From: Prevotellaceae bacterium
GTDB lineage: Bacteria; Bacteroidota; Bacteroidia; Bacteroidales; Bacteroidaceae
DNA: 6,919 bases
Direction of reading: 5' to 3'
Assembly (NCBI GenBank): GCA_030523505.1
Contig: JAUNIK010000144.1
Coordinates: 1-6,919 of the forward strand
Part shown: positions 6,427 to 6,919 of the stretch, piece after piece
How positions within the stretch are numbered: the first letter of the stretch is position 1
Layout: the number at the start of each line of letters is the position of its first letter
Position numbers and translations under genes: made by a program
Notes under the pieces: generated by a model
What the model was told of the DNA's origin: nothing
The model's input: only the letters and a program-made list of their open reading frames with translations
Database searches by the model: none

Positions 6427-6919
6427 ATGAAGAAACTGCTTGTTTTCGCACTTTTCCTTACAGCAGCCATCAACATCGGATGCCGAGGAAGCCACAACGA
6501 CAATGACGATAGTAAAGGGCATGCCACCAAGGATTTGATGCTCTCTGACGACAAGACCATCAAAGGACTTGCCTGCGACGGATGCAACGACTCCGTCATC
6601 TGGCTCTATCCCGGCGAAGGCAAAGACCCTGTGAAATACGACATCATCGATGCCACACGCAACAAGAAGGTGATCGGACAGATCAAGGTAGGCGACTGGA
6701 TTGGTATTGTCACCAACCCAGAGGACTCCACTGTGGCTGATTTCGTCATCGACCTCGACCAGCTGAAAGGATCGTGGTGCTACATCGTGATGCCAACATT
6801 CCGCGAATACGACCAACTCTCGAAGAAGCAGCAGGCACGCATGGAGCGCGACATGCCTGACTCGCTGAAAGAGAAAAACCTCATTCCTCGTGAGTACGGC
6901 TTCACCTTGAAGCGTCAGT
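6427..6919 (+). CDS. Putative lipoprotein of unknown function, 3' end cut by window edge
   Basis: The first 164 residues are visible, with no stop before the window edge. The N-terminus is MKKLLVF, a hydrophobic run, then NIGC at 16-19, which looks like a lipoprotein signal with Cys19 as the lipidated residue. The box is imperfect, with Asn at -3 where Leu is usual. After the Cys comes an Asp/Asn-rich stretch (HNDNDDSK), resembling the acidic lipoprotein export signal that sends Bacteroidetes lipoproteins to the cell surface. The body contains a CDGC motif (C50, C53), a further Cys118, and a beta-rich part (about 55-122; KVIGQIKVGDWIGIV), followed by a charged helical part with SKKQQARMERDM. 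I do not recognise a named family. It is divergent from the operon and preceded by a possible -7 element. An in-frame ATG at 6415 is an alternative start; 6427 is preferred for its MKK signal-peptide start. Confidence 0.82.
   Translation, partial: MKKLLVFALFLTAAINIGCRGSHNDNDDSKGHATKDLMLSDDKTIKGLACDGCNDSVIWLYPGEGKDPVKYDIIDATRNKKVIGQIKVGDWIGIVTNPEDSTVADFVIDLDQLKGSWCYIVMPTFREYDQLSKKQQARMERDMPDSLKEKNLIPREYGFTLKRQ

Noticed and set aside
6187..6816. A 209-codon minus-strand open frame upstream of the carboxyltransferase gene
   Set aside because: It is mostly antisense to the lipoprotein gene, and its last part is the AT-rich leader, where the translation turns into low-complexity sequence. It also runs through the putative operon promoter.

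Overview
The window looks like chromosomal DNA of a Bacteroidales bacterium, with Prevotella-like genera the best guess. Three things point there. The LptD is of the long Bacteroidetes type. Two putative promoters carry the Bacteroidetes -7 element TAnnTTTG. Most genes lack a recognisable Shine-Dalgarno sequence. No mobile element, CRISPR array, tRNA or rRNA was seen, and the coding density is very high.

Layout: positions 1-6168 hold four minus-strand genes that overlap one another end to end and so read as one operon, transcribed from right to left. In order they are an oxaloacetate-decarboxylase/pyruvate-carboxylase-B type carboxyltransferase (6168-4390), a small HD-domain phosphohydrolase (4393-3833), the outer-membrane LPS-assembly protein LptD (3836-930), and a calcium/sodium antiporter of the CaCA family (939 to beyond position 1). 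The overlaps are 4, 4 and 10 bases. A 258-base divergent intergenic region (6169-6426) carries a promoter candidate for each direction, a long alternating pyrimidine-purine tract and a widely spaced inverted repeat. On the plus strand, from 6427 to beyond 6919, lies the start of a putative lipoprotein of unknown function.

How the genes fit: LptD inserts LPS or LOS into the outer membrane, and the antiporter moves Ca2+ across the inner membrane. The HD protein could act on a nucleotide or phosphorylated compound, and the carboxyltransferase is central metabolism. Why a metabolic carboxyltransferase leads an envelope operon is not explained by the sequence.

The most notable observation is in that carboxyltransferase. 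Its catalytic barrel and conserved carboxylase domain keep the expected key residues, but its C-terminal biotinyl-like domain has Thr-Trp where the biotin-acceptor Met-Lys should be. The flexible Ala/Pro-rich linker seen in ordinary OadA proteins is missing too. No wholly new system could be demonstrated; this apparently biotin-less carboxyltransferase is the best candidate for undescribed biology here.
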